DNA of 64,000 bases. Origin: Streptomyces sp. NBC_01264. GTDB lineage: Bacteria; Actinomycetota; Actinomycetes; Streptomycetales; Streptomycetaceae. Below, one piece after another: positions 35,068 to 43,538 of the stretch (positions are counted from its first letter, which is position 1; the number at the start of each line of letters is the position of its first letter). The stretch is from contig NZ_JAPEOX010000002.1 of the NCBI RefSeq assembly GCF_026340675.1, positions 310,001-374,000 of the forward strand, written 5' to 3'. The notes below the pieces were generated by a model. That model searched no databases and was not told the origin of the DNA. It saw nothing but the letters and a program-made list of their open reading frames with translations. The translations under genes and the position numbers were made by a program.

Positions 35068-35441
35068 TCCCCCGCCGCATCACCGGAGACGTCCACCGCG
35101 AACTCGTGGCTGCACTCGGGGCAGGCCACGGCCGCCTCGGTGGTCCCCTGCTGGTTGATGCGCTGGTAGAGGTCCTGGAGGAAGGCCAGGTCGGAGGCGA
35201 AGAGGTTCTCGATGACGTACCCGGTGACCTCGGGGAGTTCGCCCAGCTCGATGACGGTGCGTTCCAGCAGCAGGACGGTGAGGTACGCGGGGTTGCCGCG
35301 GACGCGCGAGTCCGACTGCGGGCTGATCTCGTCGCGGGCCGTGGCCAGGCGCATGACGCCCTGGCGGTGCACCGTGCCGCTCTGGTCCACGTAGCCGCGG
35401 GGCAGGGTGAAGGGGTACTCGGTGCGCAGCGTGTCCGTCAT
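35061..35441 (-). CDS. Tail-assembly chaperone-like protein with zinc-binding end
   Basis: A 126-residue protein with TEYPFTLPRGYVDQSGTVHRQGVMRLATARDEI, then VIELGELPEVTGYVIENLFASDLAFLQDLYQRI, the pattern of phage tail assembly proteins found after the tube gene. The C-terminus carries CPECSHEFAVDVSGDAAGEC, a possible zinc site. Its start overlaps the tube stop by ATGA. It probably guides tube assembly in the cytoplasm. Confidence 0.8.
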   Translation of the reverse strand: MTDTLRTEYPFTLPRGYVDQSGTVHRQGVMRLATARDEISPQSDSRVRGNPAYLTVLLLERTVIELGELPEVTGYVIENLFASDLAFLQDLYQRINQQGTTEAAVACPECSHEFAVDVSGDAAGEC

Positions 35442-35890
35442 GCCGACACCCGCTGGATGCTCTCGCACACGAGCGTCGTGGTCTCCATGAGGACCTCGGT
35501 CGCACCCGCCTTCAGCGCGCCGATCTCCAGCTTGGAGGGCCAGGCGTTGAACAGGTAGTAGCGGGCGACCGGCTTGCCGTCGAAGCTGTACATGACCAGT
35601 GAGCAGCTCCTGCGGGCCGTGGCGATGTTGCCGGCGATGACCGACTGGTGCCAGGCCCAGAGCTCCATGCCTCCGGTCTTGCCGCGCCGCAGCACGACCG
35701 TGGGCGGCTTGGCCTTGCCCGGCAGCTTCTTGAAGATGACTTCCTTGTCGTTGGACGACAGGTAGTCGACCGGTTCCACCTCGGTGGTGATGCCGGAGAG
35801 TTCGGAGAACGAGGCGATCTCGTGTCCGTCGATGGTGATGGAGAAGCGCGCCGCTGTGAGCGCGTCGTGGTCTCCGAGTCCTGCCGACAT
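35438..35890 (-). CDS. Tube protein of the CIS downstream of the sheath gene
   Basis: A 150-residue gp19-like tube protein: ARFSITIDGHEIASFSELSGITTEVEPVDYLSSNDKEVIFKKLPGKAKPPTVVLRRG and LEIGALKAGATEVLMETTTLVCESIQRV. It follows the sheath gene by 91 bp as in other CIS and phage loci, where the adjacent pair are the main sheath and main tube. I therefore think this is the major tube subunit, with the two hub-proximal copies at 31-32 kb as end layers. Confidence 0.92.
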   Translation of the reverse strand: MSAGLGDHDALTAARFSITIDGHEIASFSELSGITTEVEPVDYLSSNDKEVIFKKLPGKAKPPTVVLRRGKTGGMELWAWHQSVIAGNIATARRSCSLVMYSFDGKPVARYYLFNAWPSKLEIGALKAGATEVLMETTTLVCESIQRVSA

Positions 35891-35981
35891 GGGCAGTCTC
35901 CCTTCGTGTGGTTACGGCTGGGGGAACGGATGGCGGGGCGGGTGCCCGCCGGTATCACGCGGCGGGCCCTGCGGGGTGCTG

Positions 35982-37508
35982 CTACTCGTCGAGCGAGGCG
36001 CCTTCGGAGTACTGCGAGATGCGGAAGACCACGAACTCGGCGGGCTTGACGGCCGCGATGCCGACCTCGACGGTCATGACTCCGCGGTCCCGGCTGTCCT
36101 CGGGGTTGTTCTCCTCGTCGCACTTGACGTAGAAGGCGTCGTCGGGCGTGCGGCCGTAGAGCGCGCCGTCTCGCCAGACCCCCCGCAGGAAGCTGGTGAT
36201 GGTGCGCTTGACCGAGTCCCACAGCTTGGGGTCGTTCGGTTCGAAGACCACCCAGTTCGTGCCCTGGAGGATCGACGTCTCGACGAAGTTGAACAGGCGC
36301 CGGACGTTGAGGTAGCGCCACTCGGGGTCGCTGCTCAGCGTACGGGCGCCCCAGATGCGGATGCCCTGGCCCGGGAAGACCCGGATGCAGTTGATGCCGA
36401 GCGGATTGAGGAGGTCGTGCTCCCGACGCGTGATCGCCAGTTCGAGGGCGAGCGGGCCGCGCACCGCCTCGTTGGCCGGAGCCTTGTGGACACCGCGCGT
36501 GTCGTCGCTGCGCGCCCAGATGCCCGCCACGTGGCCGCTGGGCGGCACGAAGCAGGGCTTGCCGGACGCCGGGTCCAGGACCTTGACCCACGGCCAGTAC
36601 AGGGCGGCGTACTTGGAGTCGTAGCCTGCCTCGTCGACCCGCCAGTCCCGCACCTGCTTGGCATTGAGGCCGGCCGGGGTGTCGAGCACCGCGACGCGGT
36701 CCGCCATCAGCTCGCAGTGCGCGATGACCGCCAGTTGAACGGCCTTGGCCTGGTCGCGGTCCAGCGCTCCCGATGCGAGGGAGGCCATGGCGTCCGGTAC
36801 GGCGACCATGGTGACCTCGTCCACGGCCTCGAGGGCAGCGATACCGGTGCGGTCCAGGGCGTCGCCGATAAAGTCGGCGGGGCTCAGGGCGGCCGGTCCG
36901 GTGCCGCCGTCCGCGCCGCCCTCGCAGGGCACACCCTGCTGGGCGGGGGTACGGGCGTCGTCGGTGAGGGCATCCAGGCGGACCAGCTTGGAGCGCTGGT
37001 TGACCGCGGCGGCCGCCTTGGCCGGGGAGAGCTTCTCGAAGGTCTCCGCCGGTCGCCCGTCCTTGAGGACGGTGAGCTTGAACAGGCTCTCGTCCTTGTC
37101 GTGTGCGGGTTCGGTCACGACCCGCAGGCCGTTGCCGGCCACGCCGGCCTCCGCGGCCCGGACCGAGAAGGCCGGGTCGCCCTGCGCGTCGCACAGGGTC
37201 GCCCCGGCGGCTGCGGGGGCGGTCTCCTGACCGGACGGCTCGATGCGCACGATGTAGGCGCTGCCACCGCCGTTCAGGAAGTAGCCGTACGCGCTGTGTG
37301 CCAGGGCGCCGCCCCCGGTGAAGTCACCGAAGGTCTGCGCGAACTGGGTCCAGTTCGTCACGAGGGTCGGCTCGTTGACCGGGCCCTTCTGCGTGAGGCC
37401 GACGAAGGCGCACACGGCCGTGCCGACGCCGTCGATGGGCTTGGAGCCCGACGAGACTTCCTCTACGTAAACACCTGGGGATAGGTAGCTGGGCAATGTG
37501 TCCTCCAC
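35982..37508 (-). CDS. Contractile sheath protein of the CIS
   Basis: The 508-residue protein starts LPSYLSPGVYVEEVSSGSKPIDGVGTAVCAFVG, the standard sheath opening, and ends with GVMTVEVGIAAVKPAEFVVFRISQYSEG, the handshake arm region. The middle has AGYDSKYAALYWPWVKVLDPASG and INCIRVFPGQGIRIWGARTLSSDPEWRYLNVRRLFNFVETSI, hallmarks of the eCIS/phage sheath family. A single sheath gene is present, as in Streptomyces CIS, in contrast with three in Afp. It is the first gene of the leftward operon. The 190 bp upstream separate it from the divergent DUF4255 gene. Confidence 0.96.
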   Translation of the reverse strand: MEDTLPSYLSPGVYVEEVSSGSKPIDGVGTAVCAFVGLTQKGPVNEPTLVTNWTQFAQTFGDFTGGGALAHSAYGYFLNGGGSAYIVRIEPSGQETAPAAAGATLCDAQGDPAFSVRAAEAGVAGNGLRVVTEPAHDKDESLFKLTVLKDGRPAETFEKLSPAKAAAAVNQRSKLVRLDALTDDARTPAQQGVPCEGGADGGTGPAALSPADFIGDALDRTGIAALEAVDEVTMVAVPDAMASLASGALDRDQAKAVQLAVIAHCELMADRVAVLDTPAGLNAKQVRDWRVDEAGYDSKYAALYWPWVKVLDPASGKPCFVPPSGHVAGIWARSDDTRGVHKAPANEAVRGPLALELAITRREHDLLNPLGINCIRVFPGQGIRIWGARTLSSDPEWRYLNVRRLFNFVETSILQGTNWVVFEPNDPKLWDSVKRTITSFLRGVWRDGALYGRTPDDAFYVKCDEENNPEDSRDRGVMTVEVGIAAVKPAEFVVFRISQYSEGASLDE

Positions 37509-37698
37509 GCTCGTTTGTCGTAGCTACACGATCGCCCGGCGCGGGCCGCGGCAGCAGAAGCGAAGGGGCGGCCGAAAGGCCCTGTCGGGTGCCCTTAGGG
37601 GCAGCCCGCACGGGGGGTCCGGAGGGGCAGGGGGCCGGCCCGTCGGTGTGCCCTTCCGCCGGGAGCGGACCGCGATCGGCAGTCCGACAATTGCGTAC
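37509..37698. promoter_or_regulatory. Divergent promoter region of the CIS locus
   Basis: The 190 bp between the sheath gene and the DUF4255 gene must contain the promoters of both CIS transcripts. The sequence is GC-rich with an Arg/Lys-like run of CGAAGGGGCGGCCG; I could not identify -10/-35 elements with confidence or a recognisable operator. Confidence 0.45.
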
Positions 37699-38316
37699 AT
37701 GATCCTCACCGACGCCACCGATTCCCTGTGCCGGATGCTGCGCCCCGTACTGCCGGACCGCGGTGCGGTGTTCGCCGGCTCCCTCGCCCACTGGCAGGCG
37801 TCCGCCGCCGAGTCGTCGAGCGGCATCGGGCTGTTCCTGCACCGGGTCGAGGAAGTCCCGACCGGTTTGGGCGGCGACTGGTACGACGTGCGCGACGACG
37901 CCGGCCGGGTGGTCGCCCGTGGCGGGCCGGTGCGCCGCTTCCGCCTCGGCTACGTGCTCTGGACCTGGTCCCAAGACGGTCCGCAGGAGGAGACCCGGCT
38001 GCTCAGCGGCGCACTGGAGGTGCTCGCCACGCACCACCAGCTACCGGACTCGTGCCTGACGGGCACCCTCGCGCAGGGTGCCGGACCGGCGCGGCTGACC
38101 GTGGCGCCCGAGGGTCTGGCGCCGCCGGACGGGCTGTGGACCGCGGCAGGGCTGGCCCACCGCAGCACCCTTCAGGTGGCACTGTCCGTGGATCTCGTGC
38201 CCGCCACCGTGGCCCCGGCCCCGCTGGTCGAGGAGCGGCGCCTGCGCACCGTCCCCACCACGGCCCGTCGTGGTTCCGGGCCGGGTGGCCCCGTCCGTAC
38301 CGATCAGAGGAGGTGA
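37699..38316 (+). CDS. DUF4255 tail-terminator (cap) protein of the CIS (Afp16 type)
   Basis: The 205-residue protein starts MILTDATDSLCRMLRPVLP and has VVARGGPVRRFRLGYVLWTWSQDGPQEETRLLSGALEVLATHHQLP, typical of DUF4255/Afp16 proteins that cap tube and sheath at the distal end. The C-terminal third is Pro/Arg-rich. It is divergent from the sheath gene and only 5 bp upstream of the 512-aa gene, so these two genes form their own operon. Confidence 0.9.
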   Translation: MILTDATDSLCRMLRPVLPDRGAVFAGSLAHWQASAAESSSGIGLFLHRVEEVPTGLGGDWYDVRDDAGRVVARGGPVRRFRLGYVLWTWSQDGPQEETRLLSGALEVLATHHQLPDSCLTGTLAQGAGPARLTVAPEGLAPPDGLWTAAGLAHRSTLQVALSVDLVPATVAPAPLVEERRLRTVPTTARRGSGPGGPVRTDQRR

Positions 38317-38321
38317 GCGGC

Positions 38322-39860
38322 ATGCAGGGATGCATCGACGCATACCGGACGATCCAGGAGACCTACTACACCGAACTACTGGGTGCGCAGGTCATGCTGG
38401 ACTTCCGTTCACAGCAACAGTACGAGCAGATCAACGACGCGCTCTGGAGGCCCCTGCTCCAAGACGTCCGCACGCTCTACGACGAGACGCTCGCAAATGA
38501 CGCGACCCAAATGGCCGTCCGCGCCTTCGCGGCGACGCTCAGCATGCAGGACGCGCAGGCGCTGTGTACGGCGCTGACCACTTCCCTGCTCGAGTTCGAC
38601 CAGAGGTTCGTGCTGGAATGCCTCGCCAAACGGACGCCGGAATGGAACGCGATCGAGGAGTACTACGGGAACCCGGGCAACGGGTCCGCGGAGGCGCGAT
38701 ACGCGGACCTCAAGTCCGTTTACGACGAGGTCGACTCGCTCCTGTCCGCCGTGAAGCGCATCGTCGTCCTCATGCTGGACTGGACGTACGCCGCCCCCTG
38801 TGAGCACCTGAGCTCTCTGGAGGCGCACCTCGCCTACACCACCCAGCTCGTGGGCATGCGTTTCAACAAGGCCGCCAACCGGATCACGCAGCCCGCACCC
38901 GTCGCGCGCACCACGCCGGCCGCCACAAGCGCGCCCCCCGCACAGGCCCGGACACAGCACACCGCAGGCGGACCCACGGCGGCCGGGCAGGAGGACACCG
39001 CTCCCTCCGCCTCTCAGCCCGCTCCGCGCAGGGGGCCGATGGCTCCGGTTCCGGTCATCAAAAAGGCGCGCAAGCTGCCCCCGAAGCCCATGTTCGGAAG
39101 CCGTTGGGGGGGGACGCCGAAGATCCTCAAAAAGGACCACGCCGAGGATATCGCGAACGCTATCAAGTACAACTCCATTGCCGTAAAACTTCTGTTGATG
39201 AGGATTCACAGGGATCTCATAGATCCCCGGGGCGCCGTGGAGAAGCTCCTCACTGACGTGAATGCATCCAGCGATTTCAAAAACGTTGGCGTAGCCGATA
39301 TCGGCACCCTTCGACTCCAGCTCCGGGAGGACCTCACCATCGCCCACGAGCACCTGGACGAGTTCAAGTTCCTCGACCCCATCATCCGCGGGGGGGTGCG
39401 CAACCGCGCCACGCTCAAGGAGGTCGGCAAAGCTGCCGAGGGCCTGAACCGGCAGCTTCGGACGATCGGCATGAAGATCGCCATGCCGAGCGGTCAAACG
39501 AGCGGTAAACCGACCGAGAAGAGCTTTGCCGATGCGGTCTCGCTGCGCCTCGTGACGGAGCAGATGGGATTTCTGGCCATCGCCAAGATGGATGACTGGT
39601 ACAAGCTACGTAATGACGTCAGTCTGCTCCAGACCAGCAGCCGGAACGCGGGAAAGAAGTGCCGCAAGATCCTGGGCCGCATCAACCAGATCATCCAGGA
39701 CGAGGACTTCACCCGCAGCGGAATGAGCTTCCAGAGCGTGGAGGGCGTCACGACATGGAGCGTTCAGCAGTCGGCCCTGCATGAGGACATGACCGTCGTG
39801 GACACCTATCTGATTCAGGCCAATAAGACGGTCAACAGCCGGAAGCCTAAGGGGCCCTGA
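38322..39860 (+). CDS. Unrecognised 512-aa protein cotranscribed with the CIS cap gene; candidate cargo
   Basis: AGAGGAGGTGA is placed well before the ATG at 38322. Residues 1-185 look helical (AYRTIQETYYTELLGAQV, VYDEVDSLLSAVKRIVVLML). A Pro/Ala/Thr linker covers about 190-240, followed by a basic patch KKARKLPPKPMFGSRWGG and a second, mostly helical domain (265-512: AEDIANAIKYNSIAVKLLLM, IIRGGVRNRATLKEVGKAAE). The second half uses many A/T-ending codons (aaa, att, gat) and has clearly lower GC than its neighbours, a sign of transfer. I do not recognise any family. The gene is 5 bp after the cap gene and is followed by IS remnants. It could be a cargo/effector or a tape-measure-like protein. 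Confidence 0.75.
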   Translation: MQGCIDAYRTIQETYYTELLGAQVMLDFRSQQQYEQINDALWRPLLQDVRTLYDETLANDATQMAVRAFAATLSMQDAQALCTALTTSLLEFDQRFVLECLAKRTPEWNAIEEYYGNPGNGSAEARYADLKSVYDEVDSLLSAVKRIVVLMLDWTYAAPCEHLSSLEAHLAYTTQLVGMRFNKAANRITQPAPVARTTPAATSAPPAQARTQHTAGGPTAAGQEDTAPSASQPAPRRGPMAPVPVIKKARKLPPKPMFGSRWGGTPKILKKDHAEDIANAIKYNSIAVKLLLMRIHRDLIDPRGAVEKLLTDVNASSDFKNVGVADIGTLRLQLREDLTIAHEHLDEFKFLDPIIRGGVRNRATLKEVGKAAEGLNRQLRTIGMKIAMPSGQTSGKPTEKSFADAVSLRLVTEQMGFLAIAKMDDWYKLRNDVSLLQTSSRNAGKKCRKILGRINQIIQDEDFTRSGMSFQSVEGVTTWSVQQSALHEDMTVVDTYLIQANKTVNSRKPKGP

Positions 39861-39862
39861 CA

Positions 39863-40020
39863 GATCCGGCCGGAATCCACCGCCGGGTTGTCGAGCGGAC
39901 CGTCGCCTGGCTCCACGGCTTCCGCCGGCTCCGGATCCGATGGGAACGACGCGACGACATCCACGAAGCCTTCCTCGGCCTCGCCACCTGCCTCATCACT
40001 CACCGGCACGTCCAACGCCT
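39863..40020 (+). pseudogene. IS5-family transposase C-terminal fragment
   Basis: In the plus frame the sequence encodes IHRRVVERTVAWLHGFRRL then RIRWERRDDIHEAFLGLAT and CLITHRHVQRL, the conserved C-terminal part (with the catalytic Glu of VERT) of IS5-type DDE transposases. No start and no upstream catalytic domain remain. It directly follows the 512-aa gene. Confidence 0.8.
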
Positions 40021-40259
40021 TCGGGGCGGTTGCGTGGCCGTCCGACCAGGCCGGCGACGGACGGGATCTCCTTCGGCAGGGGTATCAGCTGGGTGACGTC
40101 GTTACGGTTGCCGCCGGTCAGCGAGACGGCGAGCGGGATGCCCTGGCCGTCGACGATGAGGTGGTGCTTGCTGCCCGGACGTGCGCGGTCGACGCACCCG
40201 GCCACGGCGTCCACCAACTGGTCGTGGTGTGGTGTCCCAAAGCGGCCGGCCCCTGTCAC
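39996..40259 (-). pseudogene. IS5-family transposase internal fragment (opposite strand)
   Basis: On the minus strand the frame reads HHDQLVDAVAGCVDRARPGSK, HHLIVDGQGIPLAVSLTGG, NRNDVTQLIPL and GLVGRPRNRPEG, the central DDE region of IS5-family transposases (VDGxG around the first catalytic Asp area). It lacks both ends. Being opposite to the adjacent C-terminal fragment, it shows that at least two insertions or an inversion happened here. Confidence 0.8.
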
Positions 40260-40298
40260 CCGCGCACGTCCGGTACATGCCCTGGGGACCCCCGGATC

Positions 40299-40760
40299 TC
40301 AGACCACGTAGTACGCGGGCCCGTGCGGGCCCGCGGGGTCCTTGCGCAGCAACCCCTCGCTCAGCAGGTGACCGCAGGCGCGGTGCACGTGTTCGGGATG
40401 CAGGGCGAACTCCGCCCCCAGCAGACCGGTCGGCAGCGCCTGCCCCCGTGAGTAGCTGCCCGCCCTGATGCGTGCGCGCACCGTGTCGACCAGGGGAACG
40501 TCCCGGGGATGCACCTGGCCGGGGCCCAGCACAACGCGGACGCGGGGGCGGCAGATCGCCAGCTCGCCGAGCGTGTCCAGTCTGCGGATCGCCTGCCGTA
40601 CCGCGTTGTGGGGCAGCCCCAGATGCCGGGCGACGGCGGCTACAGGCCCCAGGAGCTCGCCGGGGGCGTACGAGGTCCGTACGTGCGCGCGCACCAGTTG
40701 GAACACCTCGGCCTCCCGGCCCCCCATCCAGGCTTCAGTGATGCGGTCCGCATCCGCCAT
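40299..40760 (-). CDS. GntR-type winged-helix regulator
   Basis: A 153-residue protein with two winged-helix-like segments: VFQLVRAHVRTSYAPGELLGPVAAVARHLGLPHNAVRQAIRRLDTLGEL and then VRARIRAGSYSRGQALPTGLLGAEFALHPEHVHRACGHLLSEGLLRK. The pattern of two GntR-like DNA-binding halves without an effector domain is unusual for GntR but common among short actinobacterial regulators. It has an inverted repeat 25 bp upstream that may be its operator. No target gene is clear. Confidence 0.75.
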   Translation of the reverse strand: MADADRITEAWMGGREAEVFQLVRAHVRTSYAPGELLGPVAAVARHLGLPHNAVRQAIRRLDTLGELAICRPRVRVVLGPGQVHPRDVPLVDTVRARIRAGSYSRGQALPTGLLGAEFALHPEHVHRACGHLLSEGLLRKDPAGPHGPAYYVV

Positions 40761-40783
40761 GCCGCCACCCGCTTCCGTACGGA

Positions 40784-40804
40784 CGTGGGACCCGGCGTCC
40801 CACG
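40784..40804. promoter_or_regulatory. Inverted repeat upstream of the GntR-type gene
   Basis: CGTGGGAC and GTCCCACG form an 8-bp inverted repeat with a 5-base spacer, 24 bp upstream of the regulator's start. This is a plausible autoregulatory operator. Confidence 0.45.
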
Positions 40805-40967
40805 CGGTTGCACGACCACGCCGCGACGGGCCGGTCCGGCCGCGTCACGGCGTGGTGAAGATCGCTGGAATTGTGCTCATCACCGGAGAGGGCGGGGGCC
40901 GGGCTTCAGGTTGCCCTCATGCACCGCTGAGGTTCTCCGCTGGTAGAGACCGCCGTGGCGGGGCCCC

Positions 40968-41378
40968 TCAGTACCACTGGTGCGCCTGCCAGAAGCTCCA
41001 GGCGGCCTCGGGGCTGCCGTACCGGGTGTCCATGTAGTTGAGGGCCCACTTGATCTGGGTCCTGGGGTTGGACTTCCAGTTCGGGCCGAACGACGCCATC
41101 TTGCTGGCGGGGAGGGCCTGGCCGAGACCGTAGGCGCCGGAGGCGTTCACGGCGCGCGTTCGCCAGCCGCTCTCGTGCTGGATGATCGCGTTGAAGGCGG
41201 CGTACTGGCCGGCGTTCGGGATCAACTGGTGGGCGATCTGCTGCGCGCCGAGGGTGGCCGCCTGCGCCGGCGCCGCCCCCATCAGCGCCGCCCCCGCCGC
41301 CACGACGGTCACGGCGGCCGTAAGGCCGGCCCTGGCCGTCGTGCGGCGGAGGAAGCTGGGCATCGGGACGCGGGACAT
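40968..41378 (-). CDS. Secreted transglycosylase-like (SLT) protein
   Basis: The 136-residue protein has a signal peptide (about 1-41, ending AQA) and a compact lytic transglycosylase-like domain: NAIIQHESGWRTRAVNASGAYGLGQALPASKM, with the Glu of HESGW as the presumed catalytic residue, and ALNYMDTRYGSPEAAWSFWQAHQWY at the end. It cleaves peptidoglycan glycan strands or binds them. The ATG at 41378 has GGAAGGTTCCC nearby. It has no LysM, unlike the other two wall hydrolases in this window. Confidence 0.87.
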   Translation of the reverse strand: MSRVPMPSFLRRTTARAGLTAAVTVVAAGAALMGAAPAQAATLGAQQIAHQLIPNAGQYAAFNAIIQHESGWRTRAVNASGAYGLGQALPASKMASFGPNWKSNPRTQIKWALNYMDTRYGSPEAAWSFWQAHQWY

Positions 41379-42041
41379 GGGGGAACCTTCCGTGGGGTAC
41401 AGGGGCGGTCCATCGGACTTCGCACCGGCCGGGGCCGGGCGGCGGAACCGCTTCAACCGTTGTAGCGAGCCCTTCCGGGCCGCACAAACACCCTTTGCTG
41501 CTAAGCGGCTTCGTAGGACCCGGGACCGCGCCGCCGGCCGGTCGGGCCAGGCCCGGCGCAGGTCGACGCCGCAGCGGGACCCGGGCAGGACGAGTACGAA
41601 GCGGGATAGTAATGGGACCAAAGGCCTGTGACCTGGGTCACAGTCGATGCGGCCTGATTGGAGAAATGCCTGGTGAGAGGACATGTCCGATCGGCGGGCA
41701 CGCTCCCTCCCCCGGCCCGGTCCGCCGATCGGGGGAGAGGCGGGCGCCGCTGCTGCGGGGCGCGGCCGTGCCCGCCTCGCACGGACAGAACCCCCGTGCG
41801 CGGGCTGCGTACGGGGGTTCTGCGAGTGAGTGTGGAGCGCGCCGGCGGTTGATTCGGGGGCCGGGCCCGCCCCGGTCACCTTGTCCAGGCCCTGTCCTGG
41901 CCCTGCCGGAGCCCTGATGTGCCCGATCGCCTGGCCGGAGGCCTGCCCGCGCGCTTGCCGTCGCGGTCCGTGCCGGCCGCACGGGACCCATGGTCAGTAC
42001 CGCGGCTGCACCGCGGCATCCGGAAGGGGAAGGCCTGTGGA
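41379..42041. other. Long intergenic region with two hairpins
   Basis: About 660 bp between two leftward genes. A 9-bp stem (41689-41697 with 41722-41730) encloses a 24-base loop, and a 12-bp stem (41786-41797 with 41811-41822) looks like a terminator. The left part should hold the transglycosylase promoter. I see no credible gene; a short GTG- or ATG-initiated frame ahead of the hairpins would be possible but has no supporting pattern. Confidence 0.5.
41786..41822. terminator. 12-bp stem hairpin, probable terminator
   Basis: CAGAACCCCCGT pairs perfectly with ACGGGGGTTCTG around a 13-base loop. It is downstream (leftward) of the 90-aa Pro-rich gene and would end that transcript. Confidence 0.6.
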
Positions 42042-42314
42042 CTACCACGGCGCCCCGCTGGCGGCATCCTCGTCGGCTCCGGGGTAGTGGCGGCCGAATG
42101 CCGCCCACTCGGCCACCAGTCCCTCGTAGAGGGGCGTGGCCACCGCCGGCTGCGCGGGAACGGGCTCCGGCAGGTGCAGCGGCTGGAACGGCACGGGAAC
42201 CGGCTCCGGACGGTGCAACGGCTGGAACGGTGCGGGCACCTCGGCCGGGACCGTGACGTCGTCGGTGTACAGCTGGGGAAGCAGGACGGTGGGGAACTGG
42301 GCGGTGGGAAGCAC
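42042..42314 (-). CDS. Small Pro-rich protein (90 aa) with PFQPLH repeat
   Basis: GTG at 42312-42314 follows GAGAGGACGCC. The protein reads LPTAQFPTVLLPQLYTDDV, two near-identical units PFQPLHRPEPVPV and PFQPLHLPEPVPA, then PLYEGLVAEWAAFGRHYPG and an acidic end. Such a repetitive, compact protein might be an adapter or a secreted-peptide precursor, but I do not recognise it. The terminator hairpins to the left support an independent transcript. Confidence 0.5.
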   Translation of the reverse strand: MLPTAQFPTVLLPQLYTDDVTVPAEVPAPFQPLHRPEPVPVPFQPLHLPEPVPAQPAVATPLYEGLVAEWAAFGRHYPGADEDAASGAPW

Positions 42315-42625
42315 GGCGGCGTCCTCTCGTTGCGTGCGGGTGGGGTGTTTCCGATGCTGCGACGCCCGGCCTCCGGTGTCGAACCGCGCTCCCGTTGCCT
42401 GCCGCGGTGCTGGGGACAACCTGCCCTTAGGGCGGCCCTCCGTAGCCTCTGGGCCATGCGTCCGTCCCTCGGACTCCCGTGCGCCCGGCGGCCTTTCGCC
42501 CGTGCGGTCCGTTCCCCAGCCGGGACGGGGCGCCCGGCTGACGGATCCGGGGCCCCGGCCCCCTCTGAGCCCCACTCCCCCCGCCGCCGACGCGGCCGCC
42601 CACCCCGAAAGGACGGACCACCTCC
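42315..42625. other. Intergenic region between divergent small protein and NlpC/P60 gene
   Basis: About 310 bp containing the promoters of both divergent genes. The NlpC/P60 start is preceded by GAAAGGACGGACC. I see no ydaO-like riboswitch and no other feature. Confidence 0.5.
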
Positions 42626-43516
42626 ATGTCCGACAGCAGTACGTGGCAACCCCATTCACCATCTCCGCAGCGTGCGACCTCCGGCCGCCACCGCAAGCCC
42701 GCCGGCCCGGGACCGCTGACCGCGCTGCGCGTCGGTGTCACCACCGGGGTGCTCGGTACCGTCGCGGCGATCACCCCGGTGGCGGCCGACGCCGTCACCA
42801 ACCCGGCTGCCGGGGAACGCGAATCCGTCACCATGGAGCTGGACCTGACGTCGTTCCTGGACTCGATCACCGCCGAGACGGCCGACGCCGTCCGGCAGAC
42901 GGGCGAGGCCCACGCCCGCGAGGCGGCCGCGAAGCAGGCGGCGGCGGAGGCCAAGGCGGAAGCGAAGGCGGCGGCGGAGAAGGCCGCCGCCGAGGAGGCC
43001 GCGCGGCAGAAGGCCGCACAGGAAAAGGCCGCACGGGAGAAAGCGGCCAGAGAGAAGGCCGCACGGGAAAAGGCGGCCAAAGCCAGGGCCGCGAAGGCGG
43101 CCGCCGCGCAAGCCGCCCGGACCTCCGCCGTCACCCCGGGCTCCGGCACCACCACTTCCGGGACCGGAGCGGCGGCCGTGATCGAGTTCGCCCGGGGCCA
43201 GTTGGGAACCGCCTACATCATGGGCGGTACCAGTGCGACGGGTTGGGACTGCTCCGGGCTGGTGCAGGCCGCCTACCGACAGGCGGGGATCGAGCTTCCG
43301 CGCGTGTCCCAGAGCCAGTCGGCCGTGGGCTCCTCGGTACCGCTCGGCGACCTACGGGCCGGTGACATCCTCTACTGGGGCTCTCCCGGCAGTGCGCACC
43401 ACGTCGCCCTCTACATCGGCGACGGCAAGTTCATCGGTGCGCAGAACCCATCGGTCGGCGTCGTCGAGCGCGACTTGGCCTACGACGCCCCCTCGGGGGC
43501 GGTCCGGCTGCTGTGA
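42626..43516 (+). CDS. Secreted NlpC/P60 peptidoglycan hydrolase
   Basis: The 296-residue protein has a basic N-terminus and hydrophobic segment (about 36-55, ending ADA), a long Ala/Lys/Glu-rich coiled coil (about 85-170 with repeated EKAAREKAAR), and a C-terminal NlpC/P60 domain with catalytic Cys209 (GWDCSGLVQAAY), His in SAHHVALYIG and AQNPSVGVVE. These enzymes cut stem-peptide bonds between D-Glu and the diamino acid. A perfect 70-bp palindrome ends the gene. Confidence 0.92.
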   Translation: MSDSSTWQPHSPSPQRATSGRHRKPAGPGPLTALRVGVTTGVLGTVAAITPVAADAVTNPAAGERESVTMELDLTSFLDSITAETADAVRQTGEAHAREAAAKQAAAEAKAEAKAAAEKAAAEEAARQKAAQEKAAREKAAREKAAREKAAKARAAKAAAAQAARTSAVTPGSGTTTSGTGAAAVIEFARGQLGTAYIMGGTSATGWDCSGLVQAAYRQAGIELPRVSQSQSAVGSSVPLGDLRAGDILYWGSPGSAHHVALYIGDGKFIGAQNPSVGVVERDLAYDAPSGAVRLL

Positions 43517-43538
43517 AGCGACAGCCGGGCACCATGGA

